Assembly (NCBI GenBank): GCA_025267735.1
Contig: CM046295.1
Location: 10,985,167 to 11,049,166, forward strand
DNA: 64,000 nt
Direction: 5' to 3'
Source of the DNA: Mactra quadrangularis
Lineage: Eukaryota > Mollusca > Bivalvia > Venerida > Mactridae
Below the pieces are notes generated by a model. That model did no database searches and was not told where the DNA came from. It saw only the letters and a list, made by a program, of their open reading frames with translations. This document shows, in pieces, positions 1-12,500 of this stretch (positions within the stretch are counted from its first letter, which is position 1; the number at the start of each line of letters is the position of its first letter). The position numbers and the translations under genes were made by a program.

Positions 1-169
1 CTGTTCAGAGAAAGTTTCTCGTTTCTTTAAATGTAAGAAAATCATTTTGGAGTTGTTATTTAGTCATAAAAATCTTTATTTAGTAAGCTTGAAAAATCTC
101 TATTAATAGTGAGGTTGCTTCATTACTCCTTGTGTTGTAGTTGGTTTGTGAAATAAATGTTTTCCTTAT

Positions 170-252
170 TGGGTCCATAGCACAGTTGTTAGTGTGCCAG
201 GCTTTTGAATCTAATGTCCCAATGGGCGTATGGGTTCAAATCCTACTTAGGG
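170..252 (+). mobile_element. tRNA-like SINE head
   Basis: Contains 'tagcacagttgttagtg' (A-box-like) and 'gggttcaaatccta' (B box). It shares 'gaatctaatgtccc' with the second SINE family at 27320. It does not fold as a good tRNA. No SINE body was recognised after it. Confidence 0.45.
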
Positions 253-520
253 TGGTTATATAATTTAACAATATTGTCAATGTATTTAAATGTGTCTGTC
301 CCTATACAGTGTAATTTAGATGTGTCTGACCCTAGAAGATAAAATTTAGATGTGTGTCACCCTAGACAATATATATTTAGAGGTGTTTGACCCTAGACAC
401 TGTGTTGTATGCCATATAATTATATGGGTTATTTGCGTGCTAGATAATAAATGTTAGAGACACTATTCTTTGACAAGGTCTATTTTATCAGGGATGTAAT
501 ATCCTCCCCTACATCTTATA

Positions 521-891
521 CAGTACCCGCCAAAAGTTAGGAGACAAAAGAAATAGACTAAAATTCTTGAATTTTGATGATCATTTTGCTGAATCATCAT
601 CTGTGATATAATTATATGTAAGTATGGTTGGTGATAAAATAAAAATAGATTTCATGAATGAACAGGTCTATAAGATTCAGCATTTAATATCCTAAATTCT
701 CCAAAACCATGTTTATTGTAATTATCTTCCATAACATAATTATTATGTCATTACTGGAGTCTCGATCAGTTATAATTATAATGATAACCAAAAATAATGC
801 AAAACTTTAAACCTTTTAACCAAACTTTAAATATTTAGGCTATTAAGCTGGCCAACAATCTGAAATGTCTCCAAACTTTTAATGGGTGCTG
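521..891. mobile_element. Mariner-like MITE, complete copy
   Basis: Inverted ends 'cagtacccgccaaaagtta' (521) and its mirror 'acttttaatgggtgctg' (ending 891) are flanked by TA on both sides (519-520 and 892-893). Length is 371 bases with no coding capacity. The copy at 34628-35003 is the same family in the opposite orientation. TA duplication and the end sequence suggest Tc1/mariner; the transposase is not in the window. Confidence 0.82.
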
Positions 892-1059
892 TAGAAGTAT
901 TAATAATGTTCTTTATTTCTGGTGGAACAGAAAATTATGCCTTTATACTGTAATGTGTTTCGTGTCTGTAACTTGAAAACAATAATAAAACTGAAGGCTA
1001 CCACATTGATTCCTAATGTTATTTAAATGTTATTCATGTATAAATGGGATTTAATTCAA

Positions 1060-1985
1060 CAACAATTTTCAAATTTCTCATTTCTCAATGAGCACAGTCT
1101 CAACTTTACTTAAAAAAAGATGAAATCTCAAATTTCATAGTCAATAAAATCTCAAATTTCTTGATAAATGCAATCTCAAAAGTCTCAGCACAATCTCAAA
1201 TTTCTCAGTCCACACAAAATCGCAAATGCTTTTGTAATAACAATCTCAAATTTCTTAATAAACTTAATCTCAAATTCTTTAGTATATTGTCCTTTTCTCA
1301 AGTTCTTCAACTGTCACATTCTCAATTTTCACTGTCAATCTATTCTCAAATTGTAAGCCATCTCAAATCCCTAGTAAACAGTCATCCTCAAATTTCAAAC
1401 AATCTAAAATTCCCTAGTAAGTAGTCAATCTCAAATTTCAAACAATCTAAAATTCCTTAGTAAGTAGTCAATCTCAAATTTCAAACAATCTAAAATTCCC
1501 TAGTAAGTAGTCAATCTCAAATTTCAAACAATCTAAAATTCCCTAGTAAGTAGTCAATCTCAAATTTCAAACAATCTAAAATTCCTTAGTAAGTAGTCAA
1601 TCTCAAATTTCAAACAATCTAAAATTCCCTAGTAAGTAGTCAATCTCAAATTTCAAACAATCTAAAATTCCTTAGTAAGTAGTCAATCTCAAATTTCAAA
1701 CAATCTAAAATTCCCTAGTAAGTAGTCAATCTCAAATTTCAAACAATCTAAAATTCCCTAGTAAGTAATCAATCTCAAATTTCACAATCTCAAATCACAT
1801 CAAGTTGCCAAATTCTAATTCTTCAAACTCAAATTATTCAATCTCAAATTTTTCAATATGTTGTCAATCTTAAATTATCCACCTCAAATATTTTCTCTGT
1901 CATCATTATCTCAAGTTTCTCAGTTATCTTATTCTCAAATTTTAAACAATCTCAAATTTCTCAATCTCAAATTTTCTATATTTTC
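1060..1985. repeat. Tandem repeat based on 'aatctcaaatttc', with a 43-bp array
   Basis: The whole stretch is built from 'aatctcaaatttc' variants. From about 1381 to 1795 this becomes a regular array of about nine units of 43 bases (phase marker 'tagtaagtag' at 1415, 1458, 1501, 1544, 1587, 1630, 1673, 1716). The units differ by one or two bases. The last diverged units run into the acceptor of the CEP78 exon at 1988 and supply its pyrimidine-rich tract. Confidence 0.93.
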
Positions 1986-1987
1986 AG

Positions 1988-2162
1988 CATCAAGGTACAA
2001 GAAGACATAATGAAGCATGGAGAGATAGTTTACGATACAGAAGACCTGACCTTGATAGAATGCCTGGTATACGTAGAATAACTATCAATAATAACCCTAT
2101 GTTAGGGGATCAAGGGGCTGCCCTCTTAGCTGAAGCCCTTAAAGATGACTTATGGTTAAAAG
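1988..2162 (+). CDS. CEP78: CEP78 exon a (leucine-rich repeats)
   Basis: The acceptor ends 'tattttcag' and the donor is AG|gtttgt. The exon encodes 58 residues from [11 protein letters not shown] to DLWLK plus one base of the next codon. It corresponds to the human segment around YQTMRRHEETWAESLRYRR. It is the first exon of the gene visible in the window. No upstream CEP78 exon was found in 1-1987, which is filled by a mariner-like MITE and tandem repeats. Confidence 0.92.
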
Positions 2163-3462
2163 GTTTGTTTTAATAGTCTTTTGAAACTACAAGTTATGTT
2201 TAGTTCCTCTATGAAGAGCTCCTTTATTCCTGCAAAATTAATATATTTTTGATGATTTTTGAGTACCATATGCTTTATTTGCAAAGAAAAAGGTCCTTAT
2301 TATACATTGTATTTAGACCATTCCATTATTTAGATGGATACTTAATGGATTTAGAGATTTATTTTAATACTTAATTATTACTTATGAACCCTAAAGGTCA
2401 CTGCCTTGGCATTTGGCAAGGGCCAATGTTCAAAATAGTGACCTTCTTTTAATCCAAATTAGTGACACCCAATCTGTCTGCTCAATTAGTTATTATTCGT
2501 CACACCAATTTGGGACCATTTGCTTTCAGTCCTGATTAATGACCAAACATAGGATACCAAATTAGTTATCCTAATTATTGACTTATATGTTCAAATTAGT
2601 GACCCATTGCTTTCAGTTGAAATAAGTGAATTCTATGAATGAATCCACATTAGTTATCTATTGTCTGACCAAATTAGTGACACATGGCTAGTGACCCATC
2701 TTGTGAGACCATATTAGTAATACTATTTTAGTGACATATGACTGTGAGTTTAAATAAGTGACCCTTTGCTTTCAGCCCCAATAAGTGATGCTACATATTA
2801 GTAATACTATTATAGTGACACATGATTTCGAGTTCAAATTAGTGACCCATGCTTTCAGTCTAATATAAGTGACCAATCTTGAGACCAAATTTGTGATTCT
2901 TGTATGAACAGTATGACCAAATAAGTGACATATGACTCTAAGTTCAAATTAATGACCCTTTAATGTAAGACCCAATTAGTGACCTAATATTTGAGGCCAA
3001 ATTTGTGATCCAAAGTGGTAACATATGGCTGTTAGTCCAAATTAGTGACCTCTTGTTTTCAGTCTAAATAAGTGACCCAACATATGAGACCTAATAAGTG
3101 ATCCTAATTAGGTGCATATGACTGTTCACTGTTTATGATGAGTTCAGTCCAAATATTTGTCCCATCTATCAGTCTGCATAAAGTGAAATTTATTCAAGTT
3201 TTACGGTACCTGTCACTGTACAAATATTGCAGAAAATTCAACTAGGCTTGAAGGCATCAATTTATTTTAATCATTAATGCAAATTTACATAGTGCTATTG
3301 TATGAAATTTATGCAAATTTTTCTGATATTTGCATTTCTATAGGACAAGACTAAAGGCAATTTACATACTGTACACTTGTACAGTTTTGTGTGTAGAACA
3401 AATGTAGGGCACCTACTGCCTATCAGGGATGTGGAATTCCTATGCCTGACTTGTCCCTTTTG

Positions 3463-3505
<43 letters not shown>

Positions 3506-6500
3506 TAATAATAATAATAATAATAATAACTTTATTTTCTGAAGGTAACATTTAGACATACAAAGTAAAACTACAACATATGCCTTAATTTCAAATTGCC
3601 TTCAGCAAAAATTAAATAGCATGTATCAAAATGTGAAATTTCAAAAAAAAAAGCATCAACAACATACAATTTAACTAAAAGTACAAAAATCTCTTGCACA
3701 CATACATACACTAACGAAGACAAGACACTAAGACAGACATGTGAAGACAAAAACAGTACAAAAATATTTATAAAGACAGACACTCACAATAATATACTCA
3801 AAAATTATAAATATACCATAATTTAAATAATTTAAACTCATACTACATTTATGAATATGCATACATATACAACTTCAACTAGTATAAAGGAGCATAACTC
3901 AAAAATAAACTCACATAAGAGTTATGCCTCTTTATAGTCGTGTAAGCCTGTATATATATTTAAGTCTGCGGACAAGCCGCCCGGCTAGCTCAGTTGGTAA
4001 AACTCAAGTCTACTGATTGAGGGGTCATGGGTTCGATTCCCGGGTAGGGCATATATTTGTGAAGCTTGGTCATGAAATTATTTCTGCTGCCATTCTCCCT
4101 CCTACCAATGATTCTTAATTATGTAGGGCAGTTGTCCAAAAGTATGTGCTAAGCAATATATAATAGTAGTTGGTTAACAGCTTAATCCAGAGATTTTGCC
4201 TTTCCAGGAGGAGTGAGTAGGTTGATTGACCTACAGGTGTGAGAATTTTTGCATCTACTTTTAAAAACCATGTGACAGTCATGCAATTTAAACGTTTATC
4301 TGTCTCTGTCTAAAAATATAAATATCAGTTTGCACGTAGTATTTTAGCAGAGGTAGAAAGTGAACAAGTGAATCTTTTGGACTGATGCATTGGAGAGTCG
4401 TTAGAAATATGTGCTACGGGATATTTATTGTATATACAGTAGTTAAGGAATATTCAATATTTTCATTGAATGTCATTATTGGAGAAATTGTTGACTGTCC
4501 CCGAGGGTGCTATGAGCAATAACAGACTTTTCTCTACTTGAATTCAATATTAATTTACTTCAAAACCACAAACATATCAGTATTGGCTTCAAAGCTGCGC
4601 ATTCATAGATTTTATCTTATAATATCAACTTTGCTATAAATCTTAGACTTTCAAATTTGTATAGAAAAGTTTAGTAGCTATAGAATTGTGTGCTGATATT
4701 AAAAATTCAAGTGCAAATTGACACTGAGTAAAAGTTCGATGTTTTATTAGTGGAATGGTATTAATAAATCTTCAGGCGCAAAATTGTTAACTAGACCTAT
4801 GAAATTAAATAAATAATTTTTACTTGCCCAAACAAATTTTCTTTTATCCCAGTGTAGCAGTCTATCCACCTCTCTCCCAGCAAACCTTTCCCTTGGGAAA
4901 AAGGCTTGGTTAAGGCAATGGCAGTCATAAAATGTTAATGTACATGTATATACAATGTGAAAAAGTCCACTTCTCCGGGATCATAATACACTTGCTTTGA
5001 AGTTCATAACTCAAAAATAAATATTGACTTTTGAATATGATTGAAACATCTACAATGTTAAGTATTTCTATGTCAGTTTATTTGCAACTAAGAAGTATTC
5101 CTTGTCCATGGACAAGTGGGCTGGAAATATTAACTTGTCCACAGACATCATTGTATGAGTCTGGCTTAACAATTCCATACTACATCATTTAATATTCACT
5201 ATTTTTCAGCGCTGGACATGCAAGGAAATGGAATATCATCCAATGGTGCTAAAGCTTTGTTAGATGTACTTAAATATAATACAACATTAGTTGTACTGGA
5301 TGTTAGAAGAAATCCATTGATTGGTTAGTATATCTATTATCTTGTCTCTGATTGGTTGATAAATTTGTTACCCTTTCCCTGATTGGTTAACATATTTGTA
5401 ATCTATACTGTGATTGGTTGATAAATTTGTAACCACTTCTCTCATTGGTTAATAAATTTGTAAGCTATACTGTAATTGGTTTGTATTTTGTTATGCATTC
5501 TCTGATTGGTTGATACATTTGTAACCTCCTTTCTGATTGGTTGATACATTTGTAACCTCCTTTCTGATTGCTTGACACATTTGTAACCTCTTCCCTGATT
5601 GGCTGATACATTTGTAACCTATACTGTGAATGGTTAGTAAATTTGTAATCTCTTACCCAATTAATTGTATGCCATAGTATGCCATTTGTTTCATTTTGTT
5701 ATCTTCCTTTTATCTTTATTTCATTTTTGTTTCCTGAATTTTTCTATTCACATTATTTTAGCAAACGGTTAACTTTTTTATTAATTCTTTTTTATATTTG
5801 ATTCTATTCTTTATTTCATTTGTTGATTTCTTTTCATAGTTATTTCTTTATCTTTTACATTTTAATCATTTTTACACCTCTATTCTTTATTTTATTTAAT
5901 ACTTTTTCTGATTTATTTCTTTATTTCATTTATTTCTTTCTTTTATCCTTTATTTCTAGATGTCTTAAGTAAGTTCTGCATGTATACACTGATGATTTTT
6001 GTGTTATAGTATAGAAAAAAATGTTAGCTACAATTAGATTTGCTGTTTAAAATGTTACATTTATTTGTGTGTTAAAGGTACTCATTCATACTGAAATATC
6101 AACTTTTTCTAGAACTATCAAAATTGTATGGAAATATTTTTGAAAAGCAGGAAAGTAGTGTTCTGATATTGACAATTTTAGTGGAAATTGACATATTGAA
6201 ATTGTACAACTACAAATGATGGTGTTTCACATAGTAAATATCTACCCCTTATGTCATAGTAGAGACACTTTTTTGCAACATATAGGTCAGTTTGTCTTAA
6301 AGTAATAATAACTATTTTTGTTGACACATTTACAGACACTGAATGGTATTTTTGAAATTTAGAAAAAATAAACCAAATCTGTGAACTAGTACCTTTAATA
6401 TCATATGAGTGTGTGTTTTATAATTGTTTCTGTGTTTATGTGTGTTTAAATGAAACATTTATTTATTTGTGTGTTTCAATGTATTATATATTATTGTATA

Positions 6501-9500
6501 CAAAAACTATATTTCAAGCAAAATATTCATGTACATTGTAATTGCTTCTGATCTAAGGGAGATAAATCAATCTAAGAAATGACTTTTTATTTATGAGTAA
6601 CCTCCCTTTGACACAGTCATGTTTATTTCTGACACCAGGGGAGTACAAAGGAGAATAAATACTTATATGTCATTTGTTAGGATTAAAATTTGTGATAGAA
6701 GTTCACATCTCAGTAACTCACTAGCCCAAAGCCTGGAGCTAGTGAATGTTGATTTGGGCTAGTGGAAATGACTGATTTCATTAGTCTGGCTAGTTGATAA
6801 TTTTGCCTCACTATTATTTACATGATAAATCAAGCCAGTGCTTGTGAATATTTAAGTTGATACTGGGCTAGACATTAATTTATAACCTAGGTTTCCAGGT
6901 TAGACAAACCACCTGGCTAGCTCAGTTGGTTGCACTGATCTAAGTCTACTGATCAAGGGGTTGTTGGTTTAATTCCTGGGTGGGGCATACTTTCGTGGAG
7001 CTTGGTCATGAAATTATTTCGGTCATTCTCCCTCCTACCAATGATTTTTAAATAAGTAGGGCAGTTCTCAGTCACTGATGAAAGTATTCGCTTAATAGTT
7101 GGTTAACAGCTAAATCCAGAGATTTAGCCTTTCCACGAGGAGTGAGGAGGTTATCTTACCGCCTTTATATGACCTATACAATGTGTTGCTAAAGTGTTAA
7201 ACCCAACAAAAACAAACAAACAAATCCAGGTTACTCTTGCCTAAACTAAATGTTTAGTAGCGATATCAAGTCTCCCCATCCGATATAATATGATAATTAT
7301 TTGGGCAATTTGGCGACCTTTAATGCCCGAGGATGTTTGTAGAAGCTGCAGTGCACTCAACCCAATGAACATTAGCAGTGAGGATAGTATTTGTTCTTTA
7401 TCATTGTTAGCCTTATTTTGTTTTATGTGAAATTTAATATGTTGGTTTATGTAAATTCTAATGTCATTTTTACATACTAATCATTTTTTGTTTGCATTAA
7501 TCATTTTGTCATTATAATTTTGTAATATTATAATTTTTTGCTGTTTTTGTTGTAGTATTTAGTGCTCAAACAAACATGTTAATAAAGAAAACATGTACCA
7601 TATTAATCATAATTAATGCCTGTCCCTTATATTCTATGAGAACTAAGTAATGTTTATTCTATAGTGACATTACATTGCCCAATAGAAGAGCATACTGTCT
7701 GTGAACCACTTTAGTAAGCTTTTATTGTTCACCCATTTTTTACATGAAAATGTTCAAATATTTTTAGAAATGGATGCTAATCCAACACATGGTAGGTTAG
7801 ATGTTTTGTGCATATTGCATTTTATTACCTAATGCTCTTTATAAATGTCAATTTGCTATTTTTAACTGTTATGTTTTACCGCGCAACGCCACTGCGCATG
7901 AAACAGTTTTGACTGTTGCCCTCGCGTGCGAACTGTTGCCCTCACGTGCGAACTGTTTTACAGAGTGCAGTGCCAAGGGAAGTAACCGCATTAAAAAAAC
8001 TCCAAGCGTCCAATGAGCGAGATCATTGCGTCTTTAAAGTTACCAAACGAAAAGTAGAAAAAAGTAAATTCTGTTAAAAATATCTACGATATGTCGCAAT
8101 TAAGACATTGAAGAGAGGGATCTCGAACTTTTGCTGAGAATCGGGACTCACTAAGCACACGTAATGTCATCCGTCTAAAACTATCTTTATTGCCATGTTA
8201 TATCTGTTCTTGCATTAGGTAATAAAACACATATTGCATGGGTGTTTGGGGAACAATCAAAAACTATTATAGTTTTGACTGTTCCCCAAACACCCATGAA
8301 ATAAGTGTATAATGTTAACTGTTTTTATTCATTGTTCTTTTTTCAAAAAGTTTGAAAATTTCATTATTTCATAGTTATGCTCTTTTCTCTTCCTTATGTT
8401 TCTTATGACTATTTGTTATGTTTTTTGTACTTGAATTAACTGAGTAATAAGTCATTAAGGGATTTTTTTTCAATTCATTTGAGAGCTGAAACCTAAATCA
8501 CAAACATTTTCTGATAAGATGCATTTTTGATAATGCAGAATTTTAGAAACAATGTATTCCATATATGTATAATTTACTTTGTATTAAATAGAATTTCAAA
8601 AAGTTGTAAAAGCTTTTTTGAAACCAGTTCATTTTTTTATGACTTTGAAATTACAAATATAGTTTTGGAGGCTGATTGAGAAATTCCATTTCTATGGCAT
8701 GAATTAACAGGTTTCCCAGCATTCCTAGTTTTCCTACTTTTTCCTAGTTTTTATTGTGGGTTCCTACTTTTTCCTAGAATTTGCCAAAAGGCTCCTAGTA
8801 TTCCTAGTTTTTATATTATAAGGTCCCTTTTTTGCAAAATACTGACACCTCATTTGTTTTTCTGTAAGATATATTTGCAGATAATGCCCAAAAGTTGTTA
8901 AATTGACATGTTCCAATGCTGGTATGGTGTCTAGTGTCAGTGTTGCCTTACCAAGCTGCATGTGAAACCACTTGTGGAAACTAAGGCTCCATGACACCAT
9001 GACGTCTATGCCTGAGCAAGGAAAATGTCACATTCGCAGTTTCTGTGCCTGTCTTCTATGGTAATTATGTAGAGTTCCAGGTTGAAAAAGTAAACACTTT
9101 CCTAAAAGAAGTCCTAGTTTTTTTGCATTATCTTCCTAGTTTTTTGAGTTGGCATTCCTAGTTTTTTTCCTAGTATTTTACTTTGCACTGCTGGGAAGCC
9201 TGGAATTAAGAATGGAATAATAAAAGAAAATCATGATTCTTCAAACTTGATCATGGATTTAATAGCAATTTAATTATTTTTACTGTGAAGGACAATCCTG
9301 AGGACAGTGTATAATTAAGTTCTTGTCAAATGCACATTAAATAAGTTCTGTATTAAGATTTTTCTTGTTTGGGGTTCAAACCAGTGTAATAGTCAGTATT
9401 TCCCCCCTGCCCAATATTTTTATCGTGGAAGAATCTGATTAGTCAGGTTTCCACCGCCCCTAAGTCAGTCTGTTCCCCCTACTCATAATTTCTTGTCTAA

Positions 9501-12500
9501 CTTTTTATACCCCCGCTTCGAAGAAGAGGGGGGTATACTGTTTTACCCTTGTCCGTGCGTCCGTCCGTCCGTTACAAAATTTCCGTTGCAGTTTTCTCAG
9601 CAACTATAACATGCAGCAGCCTAATACTTTGCATATTGCTTCATCCCATAGTCCCATGTGGTGTAAACAGATTTCATGCTCCTTGCTCATCTACTTCCTG
9701 TTTGTCGCATATTTTTAGATTTTTGCGGGGGTATCACTAGTGAGCATTAGCTCACAGATTTACTTGTTTGAAAAACTTTATATATTAAAATAACATTTTT
9801 AGCATCCTTGAACTGCCTTTCATGTGTTTTTATACCCCACTGAATTTCAATATTTCAGATCACCTCTTCTCCTATTTCCCTCATTCTAGTTCCATATATG
9901 AGTATATAAACTAGCTATATTAACTGATAATTAAAAGCAATTGATTATGATATGAAAATTAAATATTCCTTAATGGAAGCATTGAATAGAAGGGCAATGT
10001 ATATGTACAATAGAAATATATCACTGTTTATTTTTTCTATTTTCACAGATAGAGATTTAGTTCATGCTATCATGGAACAGTTGATGATTAATTGTAACGG
10101 ACAGGACACTGAGGTAGGAATACATTTTACTTGTTTTCTTATGTTACTGTAAATAGTAACAAGATGACATTATGTTCTGTAAATAATAACAAGATGACAT
10201 TATGTTCTGTAAATAGTGACAAGATGACATTATTTCTATAAATAGTAACAAGATGACATTATGTTCTGTAAATAGTAACAAGATGACATTATTTCTATAA
10301 AAAGTAACAAGATGACATTATGTTCTGTAAATAGTAACACGATGACATTATTTCTATAAATAGTAACAAGATGACATTATGTTCTGTAAATAGTAACACG
10401 ATGACATTATTTCTATAAATAGTAACAAGATGACATTATGTTCTGTAAATAGTAACAAGATGACATTATGTTCTGTAAATAGTAACAAGATAATATTATT
10501 TCTGTAAATAGTAACAAGATGACATTATTTCTATAAATAGTAACAAGATGACATTATGTTCTGTAAATAGTAACAAGATGACATTATGTTCTGTAAATAG
10601 TAACACGATGACATTATTTCTATAAATAGTAACAAGATGACATTATGTTCTATAAATAGTAACACGATGACATTATGTTCTATAAATAGTAACAAGATGA
10701 CATTATGTTCTATAAATAGTAACAAGATGACATTATTTCTATAAATAGTAACAAGATGACATTATGTTCTATAAATAGTAGCAAGATGACATTATGTTCT
10801 GTAAATAATAACAAGATGACATTATGTTCTATAAATAGTAACAAGATGACATTATGTTCTATAAATAGTAACAAGATGACATTATGTTCTGTAAATAGTA
10901 ACAAGATGACATTATGTTCTGTAAATAATAACAAGATGACATTATGTTCTGTAAATAGTAACAAGATGACATTATGTTCTGTAAATAGTAACAAGATGAC
11001 ATTATGTTCTGTAAATAATAACAAGATGACATTATTTCTATAAATAGTAACAAGATGACATTATGTTCTATAAATAGTAACAAGATGACATTATGTTCTG
11101 TAAATAGTAACAAGATGACATTATGTTCTATAAATAGTAACAAGATGACATTATGTTCTATTAATAGTAACAAGATGACATTATGTTCTATAAATAGTAA
11201 CAAGATGGCATTATGTTCTGTAAATAGTAACAAGATGATATTTGTTCTATAAATAGTAACAACATGACATTATGTTCTGTAAATAGTAACAAGATGACAT
11301 TATGTTCTATAAATAGTAACAAGATGACATTATGTTCTGTTAATAGTAACAAGATGACATTATGTTCTATAAATAGTAACAAGATGACAGTATGTTCTGT
11401 AAATAGTAACAAGATGATATTTGTTCTATAAATAGTAACAAGATGGCATTATGTTCTGTAAATAGTAACAAGATGGCATTATGTTCTATAAATAGTAACA
11501 AGATGACATTATGTTCTATAAATAGTAACAAGATGACATTATGTTCTGTTAATAGTAACAAGATGACATTATTTCTATAAATAGTAACAAGATGACATTA
11601 TGTTCTATAAATAGTAACAAGATGACATTATTTCTATAAATAGTAACAAGATGGCATTTGTTCTATAAATAGTAACAAGATGATATTTGGTTATAAATAG
11701 TAACATGATGATGTTTGTTCTATAAATAGTAACAAGATGATATTTGGTTATAAATAGTAACATGATGATGTTTGTTCTATAAATAGTAACAAGATGATAT
11801 TTGGTTATAAATAGTAACATGATGATGTTTGTTCTATAAATAGTAACAAGATGATATTTGGTTATAAATAGTAACATGATGATGTTTGTTCTATAAATAG
11901 TAACAAGTTGTCATCCTTGAAGATGAGATTTTATTTTTATTACATATTGAAGAAATTTAATCTTTAAATGCTGATATTTTTTTGAGTAAAAGTCATAGGA
12001 GATAAGTTCTTTGTTTGATGTTTTGTAATGATTGATATTTAATTGTTCTCTGTAGTTTGAGTAGTAAGCTCATTGAGAGAGGGTAAAAACAGATAACCAA
12101 GTAATATTAAAAGGAAGTTTCCAGGAAAGTTAGTTAGTTTGATCATTTTCCATCCTTAACCTAATAAAACTTGTCAATAAAAATCTCATCAGGGATGTGA
12201 AATTTTTTGTCCACTTGCCAATGGACAGTCAGACAAGTCGGCCATAGGAATTCTACATCTCTGCCTATCTTGACGTATGTTTTCTTATTTTAGTACAAAT
12301 GGATAAAAGCTGAAGAGCCACTGGACAGGGGAGGTAAGGATGGAAGAAAGAAAAGAACAAAAACATTAAACAGTAGTTTTGGACGTAAAACTTGTATCCG
12401 AGTAAGTACCAGTCTACACAACTTTTAGTCCAAATTATTGAAGATTTTGAAGCATTGTTTTGATGCTTCACTTTATGTTGTTGTTGTATGCCTGTTAGAT

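Noticed and set aside
1381..1795. Regular 43-base array that looks superficially like a CRISPR array
   Set aside because: Units are contiguous with no unique spacers, the setting is an animal intron, and no cas gene is present.
3571..3783. 70-codon hydrophobic minus frame
   Set aside because: It follows a (TAA)n tract with retroelement-like polarity and is probably 3' untranslated element sequence.
8764..9000. 78-codon minus frame as a possible gene
   Set aside because: It is within a fold-back repeat, closed by a stop just upstream, and not recognised; kept only as a possible mobile-element remnant.
10531..11877. Several open frames of 64-124 codons on both strands with repeating [10 protein letters not shown] or [10 protein letters not shown]
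   Set aside because: They are translations of the 30-bp minisatellite. The unit is divisible by three and lacks stops in some frames, so the openness has no coding meaning.
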